A stretch of 64,000 nucleotides of DNA, from contig CM056879.1 in the NCBI GenBank assembly GCA_029876055.1, forward strand, positions 124,001 through 188,000. Reading direction: 5' to 3'. The DNA comes from Madurella fahalii. Taxonomy: Eukaryota > Ascomycota > Sordariomycetes > Sordariales. Below the pieces are notes generated by a model. The model ran no database searches, was not told the origin of the DNA, and was given only the letters and a program-made list of their open reading frames with translations. Of this stretch, positions 23,852 through 32,941 are shown piece by piece; the stretch's first letter is position 1; each line of letters begins with the position of its first letter. Both the position numbers and the translations under genes were made by a program.

Positions 23852-25072
23852 CTATGACGTCTGGGATAGCCAAGGTAGTATCGTATCTAGGCTTGAGGCT
23901 AGTGGAGTTAGAGTTCGGAGCCGTATATCCATCTTGGAAATCACTCTTTCTGGGTCGTACGGTATAAGGCTAGCTCCAGTAAAGGCGCCTTGGATATTCT
24001 TGTCGGTAAAGGAGGTAAAAAATATCTCTTTAAACGTGTAAAGGAATTCCAACTTGGTGATGTACGTGATATATATATGTATAAGTTCCTCGATTTGTTG
24101 GCTGTAAGCCCTCTTCAATGGCCTAAAACAATTAACATCTAATGGTTAGACGAGGTGCAAGGAGTATAGAGGCATATAAAGTATAATAATGCTATGTTTC
24201 TAGTAGTAGGTTTCGAATTGGTCGGAGTGGTGGCTTTTGTGGCCGTCGAGGACTAGGAGCCGGTATTTGCCTTTTGTACGAGATGCTATATGAAGATCGA
24301 AATGCCGAATCCAATCTAGGCCTTTCTTATTAGTAGTCCAGCTGTTATCGGTTGTACCGATATACTAGGTAGCTGGAAGACCATACTCTCGATACCAGCT
24401 CTCCTAGTGATATTTCCCTTTTAAAAGGATAAATGGTGGGATAACCTAGCCTTAGATATTTACTCCTTGGATAACTATAACCTACTTACGATTACCAGGC
24501 TAGACCTTTTTGGCTTTGCTAAAGCTATTAGAGGTAGTAACTACTATACTAGTAGTAATTATATCTATTATAAACCTAGTCTCGTTAAAGTTATATATAT
24601 CCTCGTCAAGGATACTGTATTTAGCTTTAGTATTATATATAAGTGCAAACTACTTGCAAATAACCTTTGGATCTTCATATTTAGCCCTTTAGTAGTCGTA
24701 TTTATGTGTAAAATGCGTCCGGAGTTCTGGTTGGCATTAGACAAAGTTGTGAGCCCAGTGTTTGCCGACAAGGGGGGCGTCGCGTTTGCGTAGTAGTCGG
24801 TTGGCTATATCTTCCACAAAATAAAGCCGAGGAGGAAATGCATGTATACAGAGCTCACTTATATACTGAACAATCGTACTCTCCTCTAGATCCGTAAGTT
24901 TGTGTGAGTTAGCTGGTATATCGCGTTGTAAAGGTCAACCAGCGCGTCGATAGCGAAGTGTTGTTTCTGGAACGTTGTAGATATTGGCTGTGGAAAGAAC
25001 ATTGGGTTTTTTGCTGTTTTGGATCGATTTGAGAGCCAAGAGTATCCTGGCTTCTTTTGAGGGGGTAGCCAT
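23852..25072 (-). pseudogene. Pogo/Fot1-type transposase, multiple stops
   Basis: Reading from ATG 25072 on the minus strand: MATPSKEARILLALKSIQNS then VLSTANIYNVPETTLRYRRAG form the N-terminal helix-turn-helix. A stop (TGA) follows, then sequence continues in frame with a CENP-B-like helix-turn-helix (LEESTIVQYISELCIHAFPP, LVGKHWAHNFV), another stop, and so on. Further down, the DDE endonuclease core survives as LLVLDGHKSHHSDQFE near 24,250 and PLDVNCFRPLKRAY near 24,130. The family C-terminus follows (KNIQGAFTGASLIPYDPERVISK), ending around 23852. At least four in-frame stops mean it is non-functional and could move only if mobilised in trans. Confidence 0.88.
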
Positions 25073-25127
25073 GGCTTGTTGTGGTAGAATTGAGGATTGA
25101 AGGTGGAGAGTTCGCGTCGCGGGGAAA

Positions 25128-25170
25128 ATTTGCCGCTCGCTTATATTCGCCGCTCGCTTATCAAATACGT
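25128..25170. repeat. Right inverted repeat with two 17-bp units
   Basis: Reverse complement of the first 43 bp of the left end with one mismatch (GGCAAAT for GGCGAAT). It contains two copies of the 17-bp unit, then diverges into the internal 5' flank of the transposase frame. Confidence 0.93.
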
Positions 25171-25172
25171 TA

Positions 25173-26510
25173 TCAAAAAGACAATGAAGGAGAATGCACG
25201 GTTTTGGCATCTGCTTATTGTAGTAATACCCACCATTGGGGTTGAACAGGTGCTAGATCAACCCCGAACACTTCGGTCTCGGGGTGCTCATCTGATAGTA
25301 ATATGCCACATTAGTATAACCTGTTAAGCCTAAACCATGCCGTGACTGGAATATCAAACTCTATCGCCCATGTGCCCGTGATGCAGCCAACGCCGAACGC
25401 CCGTTACATCACCTTAACGGGGCGAGGCTATGTAAGGTAATTTATCTAATGCGAGTCAAACGAGGTAGCATTGGAAGTGTGTGTAAAACCAGTCACCACA
25501 GTCCTAACTGTTTCATATTATGCACTCGGACATACACAAATATTCTGGCTCTTGCTATAAGGCCCTGGCGGTTGGTTCTGGTGTAAACAGCTGCCGTACA
25601 TATTTACCGCTTAACTTGCCCATCGACAAGGTATATTCTCATATTCATTAGCGACGTCTACGCCTGCAAAGGCTAGGTATGTGCCATAGTCGCTCCCATG
25701 CTAACTTGGTGTTGTCGGTGATGTTCCCCCAACTGTAATGAAATCGATCTATCTCTCACCAAGGTTGGCGACGAGTGAAACTACAAGAGTAGATGGCAGG
25801 TGTTAGATTATTACATTGCCAGGACTTAAGGAATGCAATTCGCGTTCACGCTTCCAAATGCCGAGTCGTCGTTATTAATGACACCTCCTTCCTCAAATTC
25901 GTATGTCGCGACACATTAGCAACGCTGTGGACATTAGCATTGCGTGTTCCTATATTGGGCACAAGTTTGGGCACGTCCGTTCGGTCGCTGGCGCATCCTG
26001 ATGGTTGGCGGTGACTCTCTCAGGGAGACTGGGCACTGCGTTCGGGCTGCACGGCGTTTCGGCTTCGAATACTTCGGATTCCAATGTTCAAGCGGATAGA
26101 GCTCACGTGGAGCCGAGGAGGAGAGACCACGAACCCCCCCCTTTCTCTCTCTGACAACACCGTTGGATTGGTCAGAAATTCCACACCTAGACACAAAGCG
26201 GGAAGGGATGGTCAGACGACGGCCTTGGCTCTCGTAGTATTCCGCTTGCCGTTAGTCTGATGTAGGTAAGCTTACTGGCATCTTGTGCGATGTGATAAGC
26301 CGGGACTCAGAGCCGAATCCCGGACAAGGATTGCGCTAATAAGTTAATCTGGCAGTATAAGGGCGAGCAGGGCGGTGAGAGGTTTCTGCTCGACGACCTA
26401 ATGTAACGTTTCCCGGGCCAGCACCAAAGTCAATCTACGATCGGACTGGAATGCCATGCCACAATTCGATTTTGGTCTTGAACACAGTACGGGGATCTGC
26501 AGCATCGGTA
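25173..26510. other. Intergenic upstream of first P450
   Basis: No coding content is recognised. The last few hundred bases are the promoter and leader of the P450 gene. Confidence 0.5.
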
Positions 26511-28504
26511 ATGGAGACGTTCGCGGATCCTAAAACGGTTCTTATTGCGATTGGGACGGCTCTGGTGGCCGCCCTTGTGCTACACATCATCGTGCAATGG
26601 CACCGTCTCTCACACGTTCCCGGGCCATTTTGGGCCGCTTTCTCTAAGTATTGGTTGATCAGGACAGCCCTCAAAGGCCAACAGCCCGCTGCAATTAAAG
26701 AACTCAACGACAAGTACGGTATGTACCGTGCAATCATGGGCCACCCAGGCCGGGATGAGTAACATCTTTGAGAGTCCGAATGTTGACGGTCTGCAGGATC
26801 GCTCGTGCGGATTGGCCCGAATGAGCTGGCTACCGATGACCCGGATGTCTTGCGGAGGATTATGGCGGTCCGGTCCGCTTACACTCGGGGGCCCTGTTAG
26901 CACGCCGTATCCGGGGGCGCTACACCCTTTTATGACGGCTAACACAGCACACAGGGTACGATGCGTGGCGACTTGATCCTACCCGGGACAATTTGTTCTC
27001 GATGCGCGACGATGCCGCCCATACCCGGCTCCGCAACAAGATGGTTGCTGGAGTAAGTTGCCGTTCAGCCTCGGAAACGGAGGGTGTAACATCAGACCGC
27101 TAAGACCGTCGCAGTACTCGGGCAAGGAGAACCTGTCCATGGAGACCACCATCGAGACACAGATCGCAAAGTTCATTGAGCTGATCGAAACCAAGTACCT
27201 CTCGACAAGTAGACAATACCGTCCTATGGACTTCGCTCAAAAGACACAGTACTTTACCCTCGATGTCATTAGTGACCTCGCATTCGGCCAACCGTTTGGC
27301 TATCTTGAGCAGGACAGCGACGTCTACGACTACATGAAAATCACCGGCGCGTCCATCCCCGCCATGATGGTTCTAGGAAATGTGCCTGCCCTGGCGAACC
27401 TCATGCAGTCGCCCCTTCTGCGATGGATCTTGCCAAAAGAGACGGACAAGCTTGGATTTGGCGCGTTCATTGGGTGAGTTTCCTTCTCCTCACCCGCATC
27501 CCCCCCCCCCCCCCCCCCCACATCCCACTTTTTCTCTCTGTCTCTCTCTCTTTCTCCGTGGCTCCGGATTCGGACCAAAAGCGGAGTAGGCGCTTACTGA
27601 CGTACTCTTCCATATAGTATAACTAAAAAGGTTGTGGCGGCCCGCTTTGCTCCCGACGCTCCCTCGCAACCGGACATGCTCGGTTCCTTCATCCGGCATG
27701 GCCTAGACCAGGAGGAGGCTTCGGGTGAGGCTCTCTTACAAGTCGTTGCTGGTAACGACACTTCAGCCTCGACCATCCGCATCGTTATGCTGCACCTCCT
27801 CGCCAACCCTCCGGCGTACAAAAGACTCCAGTCCGAAATTGATGGCGCCATTGCCTCTGGGAAGATCTCATCCCCTATCAAGGATTCTGAAGCCCGCCAG
27901 CTTCCTTATCTTCAGGCCGTCATCAAGGAAGGCCTCCGGATCCTGCCCCCCGCTGCCGGTACATTCTACAAGGAGGTTCCTGCGGATGGGGACGTGATTG
28001 ACGGGAAGTTTATTCCTGGTGGTACACAGATTGGGAGTTCGCCTTTGGCGATGCATCAGTCGAAGAAGACGTTCGGGGGTGATGCTGAAGTTTATAGACC
28101 GGAGAGATGGCTTGAGGTGGACGAGGAGCAGCTAGCTAAGATGAAGAGCACGGTTGACATTGTGTTCCATCATGGAAAGTGGCAGTGCCAGGGCAAGACG
28201 GTTGCATTGATGGAGTTCAACAAGATCTTTGTTGAGGTAAGCGACTGAGAAGCACCGAGCGGAGCCGTAGGTTCGTATAAATGCTGACAGATCTTGCTAG
28301 TTGCTCAGACGGTTCGACTTCTCGATTGTTCACCCTATTAAACCAGTAAATATCAGCAATGCGGTATGTCCAATATGACGAGCCTAGTTGCTGTTGCCTA
28401 CGCTAACACGGCTCAAGGGCGTTTGGATGATTGACAACTTCTGGGTCCGAATCATCCGCAGACAAGGCCAGGGGGGCGAGGAAATCCGAGATGTGGCTTA
28501 CTAG
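26511..28504 (+). CDS. Cytochrome P450 monooxygenase (pisatin demethylase / benzoate hydroxylase-like)
   Basis: Seven exons: 26511-26718, 26797-26895, 26955-27052, 27115-27473, 27618-28236, 28301-28363, 28418-28504. All phases close, giving 510 residues. An N-terminal membrane anchor (VLIAIGTALVAALVLHIIV) is followed by the proline hinge SHVPGP. The I-helix oxygen-activation motif is AGNDTSAST, the K-helix ExxR is EGLR, the PERW motif is YRPERWLEV, and the heme loop is FHHGKWQCQGK with the thiolate Cys near residue 445. An ER-bound, NADPH-P450-reductase-dependent monooxygenase is expected. The GSLVRIGPNELATDDPD segment and overall pattern are those of the fungal group often annotated pisatin demethylase-like; the substrate is unknown. 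A naive reading shows stops near 26896-26935, but these fall in intron 2 (GTTAGC donor). Intron 4 contains a 20-C run. An upstream in-frame ATG at 26451 is possible but precedes the anchor by 20 extra residues. Confidence 0.9.
27500..27519 (+). repeat. C20 homopolymer inside P450 intron 4
   Basis: Twenty consecutive C within the intron at 27474-27617. Such a run is prone to slippage and sequencing-length error, but lies outside the coding sequence. Confidence 0.9.
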
Positions 28505-28833
28505 CCACGGGGGGTTTGGGATATATCAAAATTGCCACGCCATGCAGATGACATCATGGTCTGACATGTGGGTTGGCATTATGAGAAGTTCTACCTAGTA
28601 CCAGTTGGGCCGCGGAAGAAAACGTAGAAATAAAGCCCTGTTACAGCCGAGGTTGATCACTTGTCAGAGCTCGATGACAAGATGGTACACGTCGGTGAAA
28701 AATCCCGCTGACTGTGATATCTCAGGTGCTTTAGTACCTCCTCATTACTATTAAGATTGCCATGTGTCCCTTACGGCGCTGGTCTTCATGCTAGCGCCGA
28801 GTCATGGTTCCTGGCAATGGCCATCTAACTTTC
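28505..28833. other. Spacer between convergent P450 and RTA1 genes
   Basis: The genes converge, so this stretch carries both 3' ends. Nothing else is seen. Confidence 0.5.
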
Positions 28834-30016
28834 CTACGGTGCAAGTGACATTGGAGCCGCCGCCTCTTCGTGTCCTTTTTGTTCTTTGGCCTGCTTCTTA
28901 GCCTCTTTCTTCTCTCGCTTTGCAGCCTTCTTCTCCCGCTTTGCAGCCTTCTTCTCCTTTCTCGAAAGTCGAGGGAATTCGCTATCTGGACCCACTAAAT
29001 AGCGTCCAGGATGGTAGATGGCGAGGATGAGGAGCGCCACCATCATTGGAAAGCAGTCGAGCGCATAGATGTACTCCTCATGGAAAGGTATCGGGTTATC
29101 GGGCGTGACGCCACCGGCAAACTCGGCAAGTCGGAAGATGATACGAACCTGCCACCAGAGGCGCTCAGCAACGGAATAAAGCAAGGTTGGGGGGAGAAAC
29201 TTACCGTGATGCAAACCAATACCGCGTAGAGCGCAAAGAGCAACGGTTTCCAGCTCCGCTTTCTATCATCGGCGGAATATTCAGCACTAGTGCGCGTGCA
29301 GTGCCTCTGGAATGCAACCATGAGGCCCAGGAATATGATGATGAAGAATTGTTGTACACCCATGCCGGCCAGGTAAATGTTCAGACCGATTCGGATAATA
29401 TTGGCATCGCCATCGGGGCCGGCCATGATGCCGCCAACCCCCTGGATGATGAAGCTGAGAATATCGGCGAACACAAACCAACTGGCTATTGCTGTTGCAC
29501 GAAGGCCCGCAACTTTGTTCTTTGGATGCCAATAGTGCACCATCCGTGCAAAGGTCATGTAGACAAAGGCGTTGATCCAAAGCGGGGCGAGTAGGAAAAG
29601 GAGGTTCCATGCCAATGCATAGCCGAGTTGTTGTTGATCTCGGGCACCAAGGGAGTGAATGACGAAGCCAAGTGTCTCCCACAAAGCGCCCATGATTAAA
29701 ACCCACATGTATCGCTGATGCCACGACTTGTTAATTAGACTGCGTGGTGCATGGATCAGTGGGGGCGGGTCCTGACCTTCTTGAAGACGATGGCCTCGAA
29801 GACATGAATTCCTGTGAATATTCCGAAAATGACGGCCACGGCCACGGCAGGGGCAAACTGAGGATCGTAGTTATAATAGGAGTTGCAAGCCGTGATAGGA
29901 ACATTGCCGTTGGGGCCGGGTTCGACGTAAATGCAATTGCTCTCCTCCTCGTCATCGTACCAGTCTTCTCGAGGAAGCAGTCGGGCGACTGTTGCGGCCA
30001 GGCCGTGAACCGGCAT
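28834..30016 (-). CDS. RTA1-family seven-TM membrane protein
   Basis: Three exons on the minus strand (30016-29777, 29714-29205, 29148-28834), all phase 0, 354 residues. The family includes yeast RTA1 and RSB1, linked to resistance to aminocholesterol-type toxins and to sphingoid-base translocation across the plasma membrane. Seen here: a luminal or extracellular N-terminus with CIYVEPGPNGN and CNSYYNYDP, then seven hydrophobic segments. Typical stretches are PAVAVAVIFGIFTGIHVFEA, RYMWVLIMGALWETLGFVI, LFLLAPLWINAFVYMTFARM, WFVFADILSFIIQGVGG, VRIIFRLAEFAGG and EEYIYALDCFPMMVALLIL. The tail is unusual: about 45 residues of Lys/Ala/Glu repeats (KREKKAAKREKK) before SLAP. The first segment contains a possible N-glycosylation-poor Cys pair. 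The substrate cannot be inferred. Confidence 0.92.
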
Positions 30017-30625
30017 CTCTTTTATGTATCAAAGTGACGGCTGAAGACTCTTCGATTCTTGGTCGGACGCACCAAAGCTGGCCCTCGGATGCTCCAGTCA
30101 CGATTTTAAAGAAGGCAAAAGACACACTGAGCCCATCGATTCGAGATGTCTGTCGGGTTTGTTGGTGGTATTCTATTATACAACATCCTCGGTCTGCCTC
30201 CCACCGATACCTCCCTGTTTGGGCCCCGCAGTCTGACAGGGTTTGGCCTCTTATTTGGTGCAAAACAATTTGGCGCAACCCCTTTGCGAGTGTACGCGCG
30301 TCCTAACCGTGCCACACCGCCAACGCAATCGCACTGCCCATCCTCCGTGAATCCAGGCGCACCTGATTGGTTCCAACCACCAAATTAGAAGTCGAGATGG
30401 CGGCCAAACTGCACAAAGCCTCAGAACAGATTCTCAGCATTGACTCTCCGTTTATGACTTGTTTTGGCAGCCCTAGGAGCGCTGGATATGAATACCTTAA
30501 TGACGCAACCCCGGCTGGGCCGCGAGGCGTGTTGAGCTGCAGCCACCAAGGTTTAATCGTCTTTCTGAAAAACGACCGTACCAAGGCAAGAGAGCTCACT
30601 GGAGGATGGATTATGTGTCGGTTTC
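30017..30625. other. Intergenic between RTA1 gene and mariner-like element
   Basis: The RTA1 promoter lies at the left. The open frame at 30367-30774 runs into the transposon and shows no conserved motif. Confidence 0.5.
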
Positions 30626-30627
30626 TA

Positions 30628-32031
30628 CAGTCAGGGTCAAAATGTAGAGTCACATTCCCCACCCACCCAAACGCGGTCGCGTCCCACAACGCCTCCCAAT
30701 CCTACCCTCCTACTTCAAACAACCATAACTTTGTCAATTCTGGGCCAAAATGCGTGCCTTTGGTATTGAATTAAACCCTAATGTCCGTTCTATAGGAGGG
30801 AGAAGGAAGTTCCTTACTCCTGAAGAACGGGCTTCAATTGTTACGGCTCGGATGGCTGGAGTCCCTCGGAAGATTGTGGCCGACAACTTTGACTGCAGTT
30901 TAGCCTGTGTCTCCCGTACAGTATAGCGCTTCCACAACCGCAGTACCGTTGAAACTGCGCCTCGTTCGGGCCGTCCAAGGAAGCTCAGCCCCAATACTAT
31001 CCAGTATATGGTTCGGATGGTAAAAAGGAACCCGTATATGAGCTGAGCTGCCTTGGTTGGTTCCTGCCCTGTAGGCGTGACGAAGAACACCCTACGCAAG
31101 ATCCTAGGTAGATATTTCAAGCGTAAATTCAGGTCTATCAAGTGTATCGCCCTTAACAAGCAAAGAGCGGCTAATCGGCTTGCATATACAAAAAACCTGA
31201 AGCATAAGGAAGCGATATTGATGGAGGTAAGCCGATTTACCTAGGCTATGTTATAGAACCTGCTGACGCCCCTGAATTTAGGGGGCCTACTCTGATGAGT
31301 CGTCCGTCGCTACTGCCCCGGATACCCCTAATGGCTGGGTTTTTCGCACCCTAGAGAGCAAATACGATAAGGAGGTCGTCAATATCCAGGCCCACGTCAA
31401 GGCTGAGATTACAGTCATAGTATAGGGGATCATATGGATAGCGGGGAGGTCCCCCTTGGTAATCATGACCAGGGATCCCGATACCCCGCGCCAAGGATAT
31501 ACAGCTAATAGCTATATCTGGGCTCTGGAGGAGGGTCTGGCTCCCTGCTATCGCCCTGGCACTTTTTTTCTTCAGGATAACGCCAAAATCTATACGGCAG
31601 GCAAGACGAAGGATTGGCTTGAACGGCATGGAATCTGGGTAATGGAACACCCCACCACAGTCCAGATTTAAACCCGATTGAGCACGTCTGGAAGAAAATG
31701 AAGGAAATCCTACGTAGGGACTTCCCAGACCTACACTTACTCAAGAAAAATGAGGCCAATATCGCAAAGGTAGAAGCGGCCCTGAGGGAGGCGTGGGATA
31801 GGGTGCCCCAGGACTTGATAGACAAGCTGATCTAGTCTATGCATAGGCGCCCGGCTGCAGTGCGTAAGGTACAAGGCTGGTATACCAAGTATTGAAGCCT
31901 AGTCAAATACCTTCAATTTGATCAAGTCTGCGTTCAATTTAGCCTAGTTTTGACTGTGTTGTGGCTGTTCCTGTAGAGAGGGTATCAAAGTGGGTGTGGG
32001 GCGCCAAGGAAGTGTGACTACTTTTTGACTG
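30628..32031 (+). mobile_element. Tc1/mariner-like DNA transposon, degraded
   Basis: A 1,404-bp element beginning CAGTCA and ending TGACTG, with TA on both outer sides (30626-30627 and 32032-32033). The ends are imperfect inverted repeats of about 45-50 bp: the left end and the complement of the right end share TACAGTCA, an AGTCACA block, TTCC and a CCCACACCC/CCCACCCACCC block in the same order with small indels. It encloses a broken transposase gene on the plus strand. Confidence 0.85.
30750..31890 (+). pseudogene. Tc1/mariner DDE transposase, stops and two frameshifts
   Basis: From ATG 30750 the N-terminus has a helix-turn-helix (LTPEERASIVTARMAGVPRK, DCSLACVSRTV). Premature stops follow at 30924-30926 (TAG), 31044-31046 (TGA) and 31242-31244 (TAG). 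After a frameshift near 31,250-31,280 the frame at about 31,456-31,671 carries the second catalytic Asp in FLQDNAKIYTAGKTKDWLE. A second frameshift near 31,645 restores the family motif HSPDLNPIEHVWKKMK with the third catalytic residue, about 30-34 residues after the second. The tail ends in LIDKLI (stop) then SMHRRPAAVRKVQGWYTKY. Clearly inactive. Confidence 0.9.
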
Positions 32032-32033
32032 TA

Positions 32034-32941
32034 ACTTTTAGGATAATGTCAACAAGATCGAACCATTCTCTTCCAACTACGTTGCATTTTGAGTTATCTG
32101 AGACAGCCATCCTGTAAGGTTACTTAAGTAATTATCGCAATCCTGTTCAATGCATATTGGACAACCCGGGCACAAGTTACGGCTAACTTCGGGCATGGGT
32201 GCAGGATTATGAGGTCGCGGAGAAGCAATTTGGAGTACCTAGCAGGGGAAAGGGGGTAATCTATCATCACCTAGACTGTATAGCCCAGCGCTGGAAATCC
32301 CAGAATGTTGGTGTCATTATGTTACTAGTAGAGGTGCCATTGCCAGCGCTCGGCGATACGGTCAGGGTATACTCTGTAGCAACATCATGACCAAGACCCC
32401 CCCTGCCCCGGCTAGGTAGCCCTGCCACCAGGGACTAAATCAGACCTACTTTCTGTATTTCTCCCGAGCTGAGGCGTAGCGGCTGCGCTTACCGCAACCT
32501 CAATCTCCCTCTCTCAAACTCGTACAACTTCCGTCTTTTTTTTCCTTCGGCTTCACATTCTTCCTGCTCTTTCCATCAGAGGTATGATTGCCACTGCTGC
32601 TCTCACTGTCACGGGTGCGGGGAGCTCGTTAGACGTTGCGGGGAGTGCACTTGTTGAACTGAAGTCTGACCCTATCTACTACTGCAGTAGGAAAAGAAGA
32701 CACAGCTTAAATACAAGATAAGTGGCTGACAGAGCTCAGGTGTCGATGTTGTAGATGCTCCACGGAGCTGGAGAGCTCGCCAAGTCCATTCTTGAGCGCG
32801 ACACTTACGGTAGAAACTTAAGTACGAATCTGTCCAAAAAAGGCAGGGTGTACTACAATGTCTGTCACTTAGGGAAGGTTTGATGAATTTTCGACTCTGT
32901 GATTCCATCGCGTATGAGTCTTAGACTAACAGGGAGTCCCA
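32034..32941. other. Intergenic between mariner-like element and OPT gene
   Basis: No gene is supported. A 63-codon frame at 32199-32390 has a segment (EVAEKQFGVP) faintly like a transposon helix-turn-helix, but it is too short to call. Confidence 0.45.

Larger units (their letters stand above)
23242..25170 (-). mobile_element. Fot1/pogo-like DNA transposon (Tc1-mariner superfamily), degraded
   Basis: A 1,929-bp element bounded by perfectly aligned ends: 23242 onward reads ACGTATTTGATAAGCGAGCG, and the complement of 25170 backward reads the same. The first 43 bp match with one mismatch, giving terminal inverted repeats close to the ~44 bp of Fot1. A TA dinucleotide flanks each side (23240-23241 and 25171-25172), the target-site duplication of Tc1/mariner/pogo elements. 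The interior encodes a broken DDE transposase on the minus strand and is much richer in TA-containing codons than its flanks, consistent with RIP-type C-to-T decay. Confidence 0.9.

Noticed and set aside
26890..26960. Apparent premature stops in the first P450
   Set aside because: They lie in a 59-bp intron with a GTTAGC donor at 26896 and CAG acceptor at 26954; splicing restores GPWYDAWRLDPTRDN in frame, so the gene is intact.
32199..32390. 63-codon frame with a transposon-like helix-turn-helix segment
   Set aside because: Too short and too weak a resemblance; no inverted repeats or target duplication around it.
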